DNA from: Hysterangium stoloniferum
Lineage: Eukaryota; Basidiomycota; Agaricomycetes; Hysterangiales; Hysterangiaceae
Length of the DNA: 64,000 bases
Direction: 5' to 3'
NCBI GenBank assembly: GCA_015178975.1
Contig: WHVD01000077.1
Coordinates: forward strand, 1-64,000
Part shown: positions 45,103 to 56,520 of the stretch, in pieces
Layout of the letters: the number at the start of each line of letters is the position of its first letter
How positions within the stretch are numbered: position 1 is the first letter of the stretch
Made by a program: the position numbers and the translations under genes
The notes under the pieces: generated by a model
The model's database searches: none
Seen by the model: the letters and a program-made list of their open reading frames with translations, nothing else
What the model was told of the DNA's origin: nothing

Positions 45103-46942
45103 TCAAGATAGAAAGAAGGAGAACGATCCATCTTTGTAAGGAAATGAACCGCCATGCGCCCTATCGTCCCAATTCGCCTCTCGCTCCTTCAATGCGGTCA
45201 TTGCCCTGGAGAACTCATTTTCTGGCACCCACCCATCACCACCACAACCGAGTTTGTCATCCAAAGAAGTAATAGATGTTTGGTATTTGTTATACTGCTG
45301 GAATTCTTGCTCGTGATTTCGAACCTCATCATCCGTAAAGTGTATCGGACACTGGGTGTCCTCATGGGCAAATTTGTCCCAAACGTTTTGGAGGTCCATA
45401 AGCGCTTGTCGCAGTAGTACGGGACTGTCGCTCCAGGATCTGAGCACACGGTACGGCAAAAGCGCCAGCTCCGCGCCAAAAGGCATCGCACATGCGATAT
45501 TCCTCTTCTCATTCTCCTCCACAATCTTCTGTTCATACACTTTATGCCTCATCGCGAGCTTCAAATGTACGCGATAAAGTTCTTGCTGCTCTGAGCTCAA
45601 CGTGGATACATGGCTGGGTAGTTTTGGCGGGACACGACCGTGCGGGATGTCGATCAGGCCACCGTCATAGGTGAAAAGAGAAGGAAATGTGGCTTGCATG
45701 CAGTAAGGAGCTATCGTGCTATGCTGCCAGTCAATTAGGCCACGGATCTCTGCCGGACCCTTCTCGGCAACCAACAAATTTGAATGGCTGAGGTCGGCAT
45801 GCCAAAGAGTAGGGGTAGTCAGTATGTGCGGTGGTATGATGTGCGGAATCGCGAGGGCAAGCATATCCAAAAGTTTGAGGTGAGTAGCCGGGTTGTCAAA
45901 TGGGAAACGGCGACATCGGGGGGATAAGTGTTGAGAAGCATGGAGAGTAATCCAAGTATGTTCTGAATTCACAGCAGCAAGAATAAAGGAGCCCATATCA
46001 GGCCCTGCCAATCAGTTGAACAGTCAGCCAATCCCCGTATCAGATGAAATACAGGAGGATTTCACATGGACCATGATCATAAATAATTTGAGCTCGTTCT
46101 GACCGCCACCACTGACGATCCGCTATTGGACCAACACGATACTTCTCCTTCACTGCGTCGAGCTTTCTAAGGAGCTCCGGATCGTGCCCCGGAAGAGAAT
46201 CCGGACGAAACAGTGGGCGATCGCGTAAATCGGCTGGTACATCATCCCTAAAATAGAGGCTGCCTATCTGCGAAAAGGGTGCACACTCAAACTTACGTTC
46301 AATATCAAAGACACCGTCTAGAAGTGGAAAGACTTGGGGTGCTTTCGCAATATGCAACCAGCGGTTATGGGACTCTACCCCAGACAACTTCTCCATGATA
46401 ATATACTCAGCACCGACAGAACCTGCAGTGGCATCTGCGTTCCATGCGAATACACGTGGTGCATGTATACCAAGAACTTCACGCACGAACTCCAACGTGG
46501 CTACCTCACTGGCGGTGGTGAAAAACGGAGCTCCTGCAAGGGCGGTTGGAAAGCGTACAATTGCTTCCATCCCATTATCAAAGTTAAGGACAAAAACCTT
46601 ATTATATGATCCTATAGAGTACGTCAACTTAGATTATACACAGAATGCTAAGGACATACCTTCCCCTAGTTTCTTGAGTGATACGCAGCGCTTGGCTCCA
46701 ACCGCCGCACATGCTACGTGTTGTATCTCATCAACGTCAAATTCGACATATCGCATTGCGGTCTCTAACATTTTATCGTATTGTGAGAACCATGGAGGCT
46801 GACAGAATCACTCACGTTCTTCCTCGTTGTATAACCACCGTCCACTAGTGTATTTGAAGAGGTCCACTTGCTGAGACCTCGTGAATGGAACAGTCCGCGG
46901 GAGACCTGATAGCCTCTGAGCGGCCTTGAAAAATTGTTGCAT
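45103..46942 (-). CDS. AIM9-like APH-family phosphotransferase, 559 aa, four exons, intact
   Basis: Exons: 46942-46816, 46764-46660, 46611-46066 and 46004-45103. The introns (51, 48 and 61 nt) have GTGAGT/GTATGT/GTGAAA..YAG ends, and the joined frame has 560 codons including TAA or TGA-type stop at 45103. The start MQQFFKAAQRLSGLPRTVPF is Arg-rich and lacks acidic residues, a plausible mitochondrial presequence. Residues 74-98 contain a nucleotide-loop KLGEGSYNKVFVL and IVRF. The Brenner-type catalytic motif LWHADLSHSNLL gives His328, Asp330 and Asn335, and LIDWQ gives the metal-binding Asp351. Family knowledge: fungal AIM9 (altered inheritance of mitochondria 9) proteins are APH-fold, mitochondrial, with no established substrate. 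Length fits the family. The only clear conserved host gene in the window; a MULE lies 415 bp upstream of its start. Confidence 0.93.
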
Positions 46943-47347
46943 TGCGAGAGGGTTGAGATGAGTATTGTGCTAGAAAGCCCAAAGGAAAACATTTGAACTC
47001 CGACGCAACAGATCTGCTTAGTAATATGACCCCACGGCAGGACAGAAACTAAATGCCATTTTTACTCATCATCAAAAATGTCATCCATACCAAAATATTG
47101 GCTTTGAGTATGTTGACTATACTACACAACAATTTGAGTGAGATATTTGACATGGACGGAAGGTGGGTGACTGTGGGTGGGTCCAGCTGATGTGTTATTG
47201 GCAATTGATATCCAACAATAAGATTTTGATTCGCCTCAGCCTAAAGCTGATAGGGAATATTTATTATATTTTTGCGGGACGCTTTGCTCTCTAATCGTCT
47301 GGTGAATGCACCATCGTTCTCCGATCGGCTCGTTCTTTCGTTGTACT
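46943..47347. other. Upstream region of the AIM9-like gene
   Basis: Non-coding. It holds the presumed promoter and, at 47303-47347, the left half of a segment duplicated at 50505-50690. No strong TATA box was picked. Confidence 0.4.
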
Positions 47348-47356
47348 ATTGTTTTG
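47348..47356. repeat. Left MULE target-site duplication
   Basis: ATTGTTTTG, repeated exactly at 50287-50295. The related unoccupied segment downstream reads AATGTTTTG at 50552-50560. Confidence 0.9.
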
Positions 47357-50286
47357 GGGTGTGCTTATAACCTCCGACCGAAGGCCAGCGCCTATCACGT
47401 AATCAGTTCACACGAGTCGTTAAGTTACCGGCGGGCTGTTGGTTGGCGTCATTCTCACTGGCCCTATTATGGAAGTTCACATGAGTCATGGAGGTTTGAA
47501 CCACAGAAGCACGTGATTAGATGTGACAGTGGCCAATCTTCACGCATTTTTTGCCTATGCCTTCTGAAATTCTTAGATTAATGCTGAAGCATGCCCTGCA
47601 GGCACCGACATACCCAACTAATCCCCTTGTCATACAATTATTGCCAGTGGAATTGGAACAGTGGCAGAAGGATAATTTGGTGATGGGAAAGTGCGCAAAA
47701 ACACATGAGTATAAATCAGGTATGTAACTTACATTCATGGCAATTTCCTGAAGACTTATTTTCCATCAGAACCTAAATCCAGCTGGAAATGCAAGAAGGA
47801 ATGGAGTCAATGCCTTGTTTGCAACCATAGTGGGATAAAGCATGACCGTCGAGATCTCAACCTTAGTCCTAGTAAGAAATGGAAGTGTAGACCTTCAATT
47901 AAGGTTGGCTGTGAAGCACATATCAACATTGAAAAACCTGTGGACTCTGACTGGCTTTTGGTGACCTATTATTGGCAGCATGGAGGGCATGGTATACAAC
48001 ATCAGTTTTGTCTCACATCTTTTATTACCACTCACTTAAAATTAGATCCATCTTCCATTGAGGATATGCAAAATTCACCAAATCCTGGAGAGGTTCGAGA
48101 TTGGCTGGAAAATAGGGTTTGTGATGGATTTGACACCAAGTCAATCAAAGCAATGCTTCGGTTATCATCAGAAGAGCTTTCTGAGGTATGTGATATTTTG
48201 ATTTAATTGATCAGCACATTTAGACATTGTTCTATATAGATTACCCCGGATGCTGTGATGTTGCCATATAGTATCAAGATCTCTGCAATGGATATTTTCA
48301 ATGCTATCCATCGCAAGGCTATGGTTGATACCATCCTCGCCCCGGCACTTGGTGAGAGTATTGAGCTCTGGATGAAGCATCTACAAGAAAAGGGCTGGTT
48401 TACACTTTATGAGCCTACACCTGGGGGAGAAGTCTCGCAATGGATTCACCCTTGCCTTCTGCTCCCCTTGGCAATGCAAATTATGTCTATTTTTGAATCC
48501 ATTTTTATTTAATATTCACATTTGATTTAATTGTAGCTAATTGCATAATATGGAGATGTTATTTGCCTTGATTCAACACACAATACCTGCTGTGGTGAAA
48601 ACCAGGTGAAAGTATTCCTTAATACCATTCTAACATATTACCAAGTTACTGGAAGAGGTGTGCCATTGGCTTTCATGCTCACCAATCTTGAGTCTCAGTA
48701 AGCAGGTTATTTATTTACTTGTTTCCTACCTATTTATGTCATAATAGTTATCCCCTTGAACACTATCTTAAATGGCTTCGAAAGGAATGCAATCTTGATC
48801 CCAATACATTTATGATTGACTGCTCAGACACTGAGGCTTTGGGAATCAACAAAGCATTCAATGATCATGTGATTTGCATCCTCTACTGTCATTGGCATCT
48901 CTGGCAAGCTTGGGAGAAGAATATCATCACAAAGGTTTTCTCCCTTCTTTTCTCCTTCATTTCTTCTCCTCTCTCACTTTGACTCTTCTAGTTTTCTTTC
49001 AAACACATGCGATGCAAAGAAGATTGGGCAGAGCTGCTCAGAGATCTCCAGGCCCACTTAGCCACTCTCCTCCAATCTGAAACCCCACATGACTTCGAGA
49101 AACAATGGACTTTCATTCAGTATGAGTATGGTGATCAGCGGGTATGGTCAAATACATGGAAGATGAATGGATTCACAAGAAACAGGTTGGGCTTGTGCAT
49201 GGTGGAAGGTGGGTTTGGCCTTTTTCTGTTTTTTTTTTTTTATTGCTATGACTTATGTAGATGGCTGATCTGCTACTCAGCATGCCCATTATGGCATCTA
49301 TACCAACAATTTTATTGAGAGTTGGCATTCCAACCTCAAGACAAACTACATTGGACGAGGACAACGACAGTGCATTGACTATCTAATCTGGATCCTGGCT
49401 GAAGATGTTGAGCCTGACTTCATGTGCTCACATATTCGTTGTAGCCTAGGGTTTTGAAATCGCCACCTTTGTAAAGCTGAATTGGCTGGCCAAAAGCTTG
49501 CAGAAACTGTTCCTTTTGCAGAAGCAGAAGCAGCAGCTGAAGACCTCATGGATGGCACAGTAGGAATTTAATTTAATTTTGATTCATTTATTTCATACAC
49601 TAATGGTTTAAGTTTAACAGGTTAAAGTTCTATCCTTTTCTGACAATGCTACCTCATATATCATTCAACTGATGGATGACAAAATTACTTCTTGTACTTG
49701 TCCTATGCACAGGCAGTCACTTCTTATATGCAAGCACATGTTTTTGGTTCACAGAGTCACAATTTACACTATATCCCTTCCACACATAATTGTGCTGGGC
49801 CATCACAGTCATGACGTCAACAAAGATGCAGAGTCTTTGGAAGATCAACACACCACTAAAAGATGTCTAATTGCCAAGGTCCAAGATGGAATTAAGTTTA
49901 TAGGGTCAATGGATATGTGGCGGGGGGTTGATCCACAAAGAAGTTGGATGGGATCTCCAGAGAGTCATTAACACGTCTTCCTGCTGCAACAGATGCACTA
50001 AAACATGTAGCTAAAGAGACTTTATTTTTGCGCCCAGATTTTGCTACACAGAGTTAATTTATTTCCTGACTATCCCTCTTTAATACCTTCAGATTCAATT
50101 AATTGTAATTAGCTGTTACCTTCCTGGTGTAAAAAGATTAATCTCAAAATCTGGGATCCAAACTAAAATGGACACTCATGACTTAGAAGAATGACGCCAG
50201 CCAACAGCCTGCCGGTAACTTAACGACCCGTGTGAACTGATTACATGATAGGCGCTGGCCTTCAGTCGGAGGTTATAAGCACGCCC
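47357..50286 (+). mobile_element. MULE DNA transposon, 2930 bp, 99-bp TIRs, 9-bp target duplication
   Basis: The left TIR (47357-47455) and right TIR (50188-50286) are inverted copies with about six mismatches in 99 bp and begin GGGYGTGCTTATAACC. ATTGTTTTG flanks both sides (47348-47356 and 50287-50295). A 9-bp duplication with long TIRs is the Mutator-superfamily signature, and the internal gene agrees. The element sits between the AIM9-like gene and a small hypothetical gene. Confidence 0.95.
47581..49840 (+). pseudogene. MULE transposase with SWIM zinc finger, interrupted
   Basis: The ATG at 47581 starts exon 1 (to 47719); exon 2 runs 47770-48185 with a WRKY/FLYWCH-like Cys-rich N-terminal domain (WKCKKEWSQCLVCNHSG, KKWKCRPSIKVGCEAHI). 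Further exons are separated by ~50-60-nt introns. Catalytic positions: CLDSTHNTC (about 48565-48590), MIDCSDTEALG (48811-48840) with the CxWHxxQAW segment, and NNFIESWHSNLK (49301-49335). A SWIM finger CTCPMHRQSLLICKH follows at 49690-49740. Lesions: frameshift near 48445, TAA at about 48547, frameshift near 49160 and TGA near 49457. The transposase is therefore probably dead, although its TIRs are well kept. Confidence 0.9.
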
Positions 50287-50295
50287 ATTGTTTTG
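50287..50295. repeat. Right MULE target-site duplication
   Basis: ATTGTTTTG, identical to 47348-47356. Confidence 0.9.
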
Positions 50296-50504
50296 GCTGT
50301 TGTCAAAGCACCAACTTTGATTCTATTTGGGATTTGAGAGACTCTACGAATTGACTCGTTTATGTATTAGGTTCCTTTAATTCTATGCAGAAGCTCGTGT
50401 GTATAAGTTCTGCCCAGTGCTTGCCCAGTGTACATCATTAAACACAATAAGTAGCCGAGCAACCGAAAAATGCACTTGTAGGTACACACGTGTTTTCTGA
50501 TGGT

Positions 50505-50690
50505 CCGATGACTGCGCCATTGTTCTCCAATCGGTTCACTCCTGCTGTATTAATGTTTTGAATGCTGTTAGCGCCCACGTTGATTCTATTTGGTATTTGA
50601 GAGACTCTAATCGAACTAACTCTGGTTGCTTTTTGTTTATGTATTAGTTTCTTTTTATCCAGAGGCTCGTGTGTGGAAGTTATGCCCGGT
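50505..50690. repeat. Paralogous copy of the MULE insertion region, without the MULE
   Basis: This segment aligns with 47303-47356 joined to 50296-50420: shared landmarks are TTCTCCRATCGG, the target ATGTTTTG, TTGATTCTATTTGG, ATTTGAGAGACTCTA, TTTATGTATTAG and AAGCTCGTGTGT/AGGCTCGTGTGT. It is a natural empty site close by. The nature of the duplicated segment is unknown. Confidence 0.75.
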
Positions 50691-50848
50691 GCACACCATG
50701 ATGCGTATCTTTTCGTCGCCATTCTTCTCTAATGGGTAGCAGCCTAGCTTATGGTATATATAAATTGCAGCATGGTGGTAAAAATTCAACAGAAATTACC
50801 ACATCTTCGACAGTCTGAACTCAGAGCGTTTTTACACTTTGTGCACAT

Positions 50849-51302
50849 ATGTCTGGCCTCGTATTGACCTTCTTGAAGAACCGTGTGGCGAAAACATTCG
50901 CCAAAAAGACAATCTGGAAAGCCATGGAAAAAGTAGCTAAAGATTTTCCATTTTTTTAAGTTCGTGTTCTTACAAATTTCCAAGGACCTCTTCCAAAGTA
51001 TCCGAGATAACATCGACAGCGCACCTGATGGCTCCCGAGTTTGGCCCAAGCAGACGCAAGACAAGAAGTTGGGCGCTAGGCTTGACTGGGGTGAAAAGTT
51101 CCAGAAAGATGGACATTGGTATCGCAACATGGTTCTCCAAGTCAATAAGGATGCTGAAAATCCAGCTATTAACGAAGTCGCCAAGAAAGGTACTCATGAA
51201 AAAAGGGCCATCATTCAGGTTCCTATGAAGGCAGGTGGGAAAGAGCTTCATCCTGACATTATGCCTGAGGACTTCAAACCCCTCACTAGTGAGGGTGTAT
51301 AA
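50849..51302 (+). CDS. Two-exon hypothetical protein, 133 aa, intact
   Basis: Exon 1 is 50849-50932 (28 codons, MSGLVLTFLKNRVAKTFAKK..), the intron 50933-50984 (GTAGCT..CCAAG) and exon 2 50985-51302, ending ..FKPLTSEGV and TAA. The splice is phase 0 and the frame is clean. The N-terminus is an amphipathic, basic, hydroxylated helix without acidic residues, compatible with mitochondrial or membrane targeting. The rest is charged and soluble-looking, with WGEKFQKDGHWYRNMVLQV in the middle. No family recognised. An antisense frame (51323-50970) is a shadow. Confidence 0.7.
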
Positions 51303-53620
51303 ATTGTGCGTGATCAATGTCACTAATCCCTTACTCCCTCACGCATTTTCCTTGAAGTACATCAACCTGCTTATATGGAGTATATACTAACAATGTACAA
51401 TACGATTCATGTACGCGAGCGAACGCCGAAGAGACCGCCCATTATTATCTGATATGCGTGTGAAGAGTTATTAGTATTAAAGGAGCATGATTTGCCTGAA
51501 ATTGTGTCATGTGCAGGTTCACCATACACATATTGGTTACAATATATTTATTTGATTTCTCTGTCCCTCGTTTTTTGGGCAAGCAGAGAATATATTTTGC
51601 GTCGCCGCTCTTGTACAGCCGGGATACTCAATATGGACCCACAATGTGTGGGTATTTAGTCCAATTCGAGCGTCTCCTCTCCTCTTTCCTCAGCCGTTCT
51701 CATCACTTCGTTGAACGTCCGAGCTAGTATTAGAGTAGACTACTCTCAACAGGAAGGACCCGGGTCTTGCTCAAGTCAAAGAAGGCGATGGTGGGTCGTG
51801 GTAAGCCCAAAACTATGGGAAGGGGAAGCAATCTAGGATCGCCATAGCTAAGACCTAAGGGGCTGATGGGAAAGTACGCGTGTTTATGCGTATGAGCTGC
51901 CGCTAGGTGTTGCGACGATGAGCCCGCATTTCGACCACTGCGGAACCACCACCTTCCAGTTTGTAGATAACTGTCTTGTTTCTCTTGCCAGAGGTGTTCA
52001 ACACCCTCTGGATATTTTCTAGGGCGCCATCAGTACGTTTTATTCTCATTTATAAGTGGTACCGGTGATTAATAGCACGCAGGGAAGGTGAGTCTGTCTG
52101 TTCGACTGATTTACACAGGTCCGCCACCTCCAATCTCAGTGGGTACGAATTTAGTCTAAGCCTTCATCAATAAGAGTTATTGCCATCGACGTAATCGCAT
52201 TAACATCTGGACCACGAAGCATGAAGGGCGAATCGTAGATCAGGGTAAGGGGGGCGAATCGTAGTATCAGTAATAAAGGTCAGATAGATGATGCCAGAGC
52301 CTCCAAATCATGCTAGCATCTCGTTGAAGCTTAGAAGATTTCGGGAGGGCAACATGGAGGGAGGGGGATAGTATACCATTATCAATTCTATAAACAAAGA
52401 ATTAATTATGTGAGAGATGCTGGCGGGAAAACATCAAACGAGTATGATGATCGACACCTCGCTCAGAATGTTCCTTCACTAGCCTGCCAGTCATAAGTAT
52501 ATAACTGTAAAAATCACCAGGACCCTCGCTGGAGCAATGAAAATCCAGTGTTCTACATATTTCAGCAAACATAATCAACACCCCATCACTCGAAACACAG
52601 CTCAGTTAGAATCGACCTACATAATGCAGTGTTGTGACGTGAAGATCTGAAAGTGTCACAGATATTCATTGTGTTTTCTTTCTCTACAACGCATCCCCTT
52701 GAAACTATTTGAAAAAAGACTTGAAATTTGGGTAGCGCATATTCTTTCATTTAAAACGAATAGTATTTTGGACTATTTGGCTTCAGATGGAACCAGAAAT
52801 TGTGAACAATACTCGTGATCGCCCCGCTCGAGACTAGGCATCAAAGTACTCGTCGAAGGCATCTACCCTAATGCCGAGTGTGTAAGCCTGGCCACCTTAC
52901 CACATATGCCACCATTCCCAATTACTCCCTTTGTTCGGCTACTCAAGCATTCCTTGTGCCGCCACTCAATTACCCCTGACCATTGTTCTCCTTTTCCTGC
53001 TACATCTTCCTTGTCTTCAGACACCTTTTATTACCACAATCTTATTGTTCCAAACAGATATATAAGTATACATTCCACAGTGATAAGAGGGGAATCTTTT
53101 TGACCATAAAATCCTTTCCCACTCTTCCCTAGGGAGCCTCACATTCATCTTGTATCATACCGCTATTAAAATAAAGAAAACTTAGTCCTGTCTGTGTCGA
53201 CCGAGTGAGGCTGATAACAACAGCCTTTCAGAGTGTGTCTTATTAGCCAGTTTCCGCCCCTTCGCCGCTACTGACAAATATGACAGCATTATCGCCATCC
53301 ATGACCTACATGAAGACTCCCGGGCAGCCGAAAACCGAATGTTCTAGCTTAGGGACCTGTTACCCTAGCGATTGCCTCGCCCCAGAATTGGTACGTACGG
53401 CTGTGATGCCTCCACCAGAAGTCAGTCAAACAAGATAGAGGAGATATTGTATGGTCATGCAGCAAGTTTTATTTCGTGACTCACTTTGCATAGGAACAAT
53501 ACAACTACGGTGAGTTTCTTGTATTCGTCGAGAATGCTTATTGAGTTATGGCTAGACTCGTCTCATTATCTTTCTTGCCCACATCAGGAAAATGTTTTCG
53601 GTACTTGATCTCCCTTATTG
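51303..53620. other. Long intergenic stretch, no supported gene
   Basis: Only short isolated frames (for example 51509-51727 and 52906-53103 plus) occur. Less AT-rich than the flanking transposon debris. No RNA gene or clear repeat was found. Confidence 0.4.
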
Positions 53621-54569
53621 CACTTAGTCATAATTAAGGCAAGTAAGGTGAATAAGGCAACATTTCGCACTTGAAATGCACTTGAAACTTTTTACTGCAA
53701 GTACAATTTATGTAATTTAACACAACATACCAATTTCAAGGGCTGATCCATGCTCCAAGCCAGAGTAAGAAGAAAATGGCAAATAATGTATATTTGATAT
53801 GTAAGAGTGCTCAAGTACAGGTCTAAGGGAGAAGTTCAAGAGTCATCAGCATAAAGTATGTAAGTATATATGTACATACATACAAGACAGTATGAAGAAT
53901 GTTCATGCAGGTCTAGATTGTGAAAACAAGACCAATTAAAACATCCACAGATGCACACACTGTCATAAACCAGAGAGAATTCATACCAGTGATTTTCAAA
54001 GCTCCATTTTTTTTGCAGGCACTGTGTGTAGCAGAGGGCTGGGAGTACCACCTGAAATACCAAGTATTCCTGCCTTGTCTATTTATATATACTGTTTGTT
54101 TGTGAGGAGCTGGATGCTTGGGTAGGGGGAGAGCATTAGCTCTCCATGAAGATGTTGCTTATCTACTAAAAGCTGCCTACAAAAATGTGGTGAGGCTACA
54201 CTGCCTACCCAATCTTAGTCAGCTACATCTCATATTGAAAGATTCCCTACATGCTGTAAGTCTTGTACATATGCCAGCAATTCCCATCTGCCATCTGACT
54301 GTTTTGGGATCAACACCTTGTGCCAGGAAAAATGAAGCACCACCAATATGAAAGCAGTGGCCAAAGGTAGTTCCCCATTCCCAAAGATCAAGTTTATCCC
54401 CTCAAGAGCCACTTTGTTGAATAATGGCCTGATTCTGCCCTTGTTGTCTCACTAGCAAACCAAAGAGTCATTGTGCCCAGCTGGGACAACCCTCAATATG
54501 TTGATCAGAGCCTCAATTGGGCACACCCATTGCTGATCTACTAGGAACACCAGCTGGATTTCTCTGGCT
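53621..54569. other. Stretch without a supported gene
   Basis: AT-rich, several short frames on both strands. The part next to 54570 may be further decayed gypsy integrase but could not be read. Confidence 0.35.
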
Positions 54570-55190
54570 TTGGCAGTCTTCACTGAAGGTAGGTCCAAAC
54601 AGGACATCTTTTCACAACAAACAGTTTGGCAAGTTCCTGGGAGGTAATTGTGTTGTGGGTGGGTATAAAAATCAATTGCTTAGGCGGTCAACCACAACCA
54701 AGATAGAGGTGAAAGAAAGAGTTAGAGGAGGGGAGGTGTTCCATAAAATCCATGGAAATTGAGTTCCACAGGAGCTCCAGTACAGGAAGTTTCTTGAGTA
54801 GGCCATAGGGTTTATGTCTCTGGGCTTTGGATCACATACATGTGGTGCAAGACTTGCAATAGCTTTTTACAAGTGTGTGGAGGGCTGGCCAGGTGCATTC
54901 TTGATGAATGAGACTAAGTGTTTCATTTGATCCATAGTGGCAGAGATAGGGTGGTCATGAGCATGTTGTAAGATGTGCAAATGAAGGGTTCCGCAGTCTG
55001 GGATATTGATTCCACCATCAAGGTGGATGAAACCATTCACATCTTGACTCCATTGAGGGGCTAATGGGTCATTTGGGTGATTGAGATGGTTGTTGGTAAT
55101 TGGGTCATTCTACAGGTCTGAGTGTGAAGAGTCTGGTAGAATATCACTTGATATGTGAGCGAGTTTGACTGTTAACAGTGTGAATGCAGT
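54570..55190 (-). pseudogene. Ty3/gypsy integrase fragment (zinc-binding domain and core start)
   Basis: The minus strand reads PQWSQDVNGFIHLDGGINIP, LHLHILQHAHDHPISATMDQ (zinc-binding His pair), a Cys-containing segment (YCKSCTTC in a shifted frame), PYGLLKKLPV-like sequence and MDF..HLPSSNSFT..VVVDRLSKQLIFIPTHNTI, the first catalytic Asp region of the core. Stops and frameshifts throughout; the second half of the core is missing. Confidence 0.75.
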
Positions 55191-56170
55191 ATTGATAGTG
55201 AAGGTAAATACAATATATAGGTAGTGATAGTAGTCTAGGTAGTGTGGCACAAGTAACATTAGATGAACCCTGGAGGTGCAATCAATGAGATGCTATTATA
55301 CTTAGGATAGACTGTTGAGGTGTGATTGATAGTATACAAGTGATAGAAAGAGATCAACCCTTAAGGTGTGATCAAGAGTCATATAATAGAATAAAGTTAG
55401 TTGAAGTATGTAAATGAGTCATTATTGACTATTGGAGGGGTATTGAGATATTGCAAGGATTGAGTGAGACAAGGCTTCAACTATGGAGGGTGTTTATAAT
55501 TACTATAATCTCAGATATTTACTAATAAAAGTTTTATTTTTACAAAACTCCATCTTTAAATAGTGATATCTATTCTGAAACAATTATATTGTCAAAAAAC
55601 AACCATCAGAAATAGTTCTCCATATTACATCTTATACAACTCATAGTTATTTAACAAATTCCATTGTATATAATTTCCTTCCTTTTACAGATACCTACTA
55701 ATACTTTTATTAGTACTTTGTTTTTTAAAAGTTGTAATTTAGTTATTTCCATGTAAAATATGTAAAATATTATTGGAAAATTTTCATACCACAGCTGTCC
55801 TTATTAAGTGAAACCCCTATATATTCTGGGTGTGTTTAATCATGTAGAAATCTGTTCAGATTGACAGATCCATTCTGAAGTAATACATATGTATTTAGAG
55901 GTGCCAATGATATACATATGCATGGAATGGGCTATCTAAAGGTATCTATTTTTTAAAAGTATTAGTGTTTCAAACTACTAAATTTTTTTATTGTCTACTC
56001 ATGTCTGGAAAGATTCTTTAGTTTGTAATGTACAAGAGAGTTTAAAACATTCCTGAAGTTTTAAAAACCAAATTATGTTTGAATCACATCCAGATGTTTA
56101 AATGACCTTTAGAGTATATTAGAATTTGGTATACATAATAGTTTTCAGATACGTATCCTCCTAACAACTA
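55191..56170. other. AT-rich stretch without a gene
   Basis: No open frame of interest. It ends at the TA target dinucleotide (56169-56170) of the Tc1 element. Confidence 0.4.
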
Positions 56171-56381
56171 CAGTGAGGCACAAAACCCTTCCAATGATTT
56201 TTAGTTGTGCAAAGATTCATGAATAACTCAAGAAGCACTGTAGCTACAGACCTAAGATTTGGGGAGTGGTTAGGTCTATATGTTGTCTATTTACCCTTAA
56301 AGTATTATTACATAAACATCAGTATTTCCCACACTATAAATAAAATACTAATTAAACTGCATTGGAAGGGTTTTGTCCCTG
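56171..56381 (+). repeat. Left 211-bp terminal inverted repeat of the Tc1 element
   Basis: Outer motif at 56171-56196 and inverted inner motif (ATTGGAAGGGTTTTGTCCCT) at 56361-56380. The middle matches the right repeat with many substitutions. Confidence 0.88.
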
Positions 56382-56520
56382 TCACATGATTAACATATAA
56401 CCATATTGTTTGTATGCAAATAAGTGCAAATAAAAATCATCTGACCTGTCAAAATTATATATATATACATCTGTTTACTTTCCAATCCAAAAACATCCCC
56501 ATAGCTCAACATTCTACACC

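Noticed and set aside
45154..45417. Plus-strand frames opposite the AIM9-like gene
   Set aside because: They are shadows of a well-supported spliced minus-strand gene and show no splice structure of their own.
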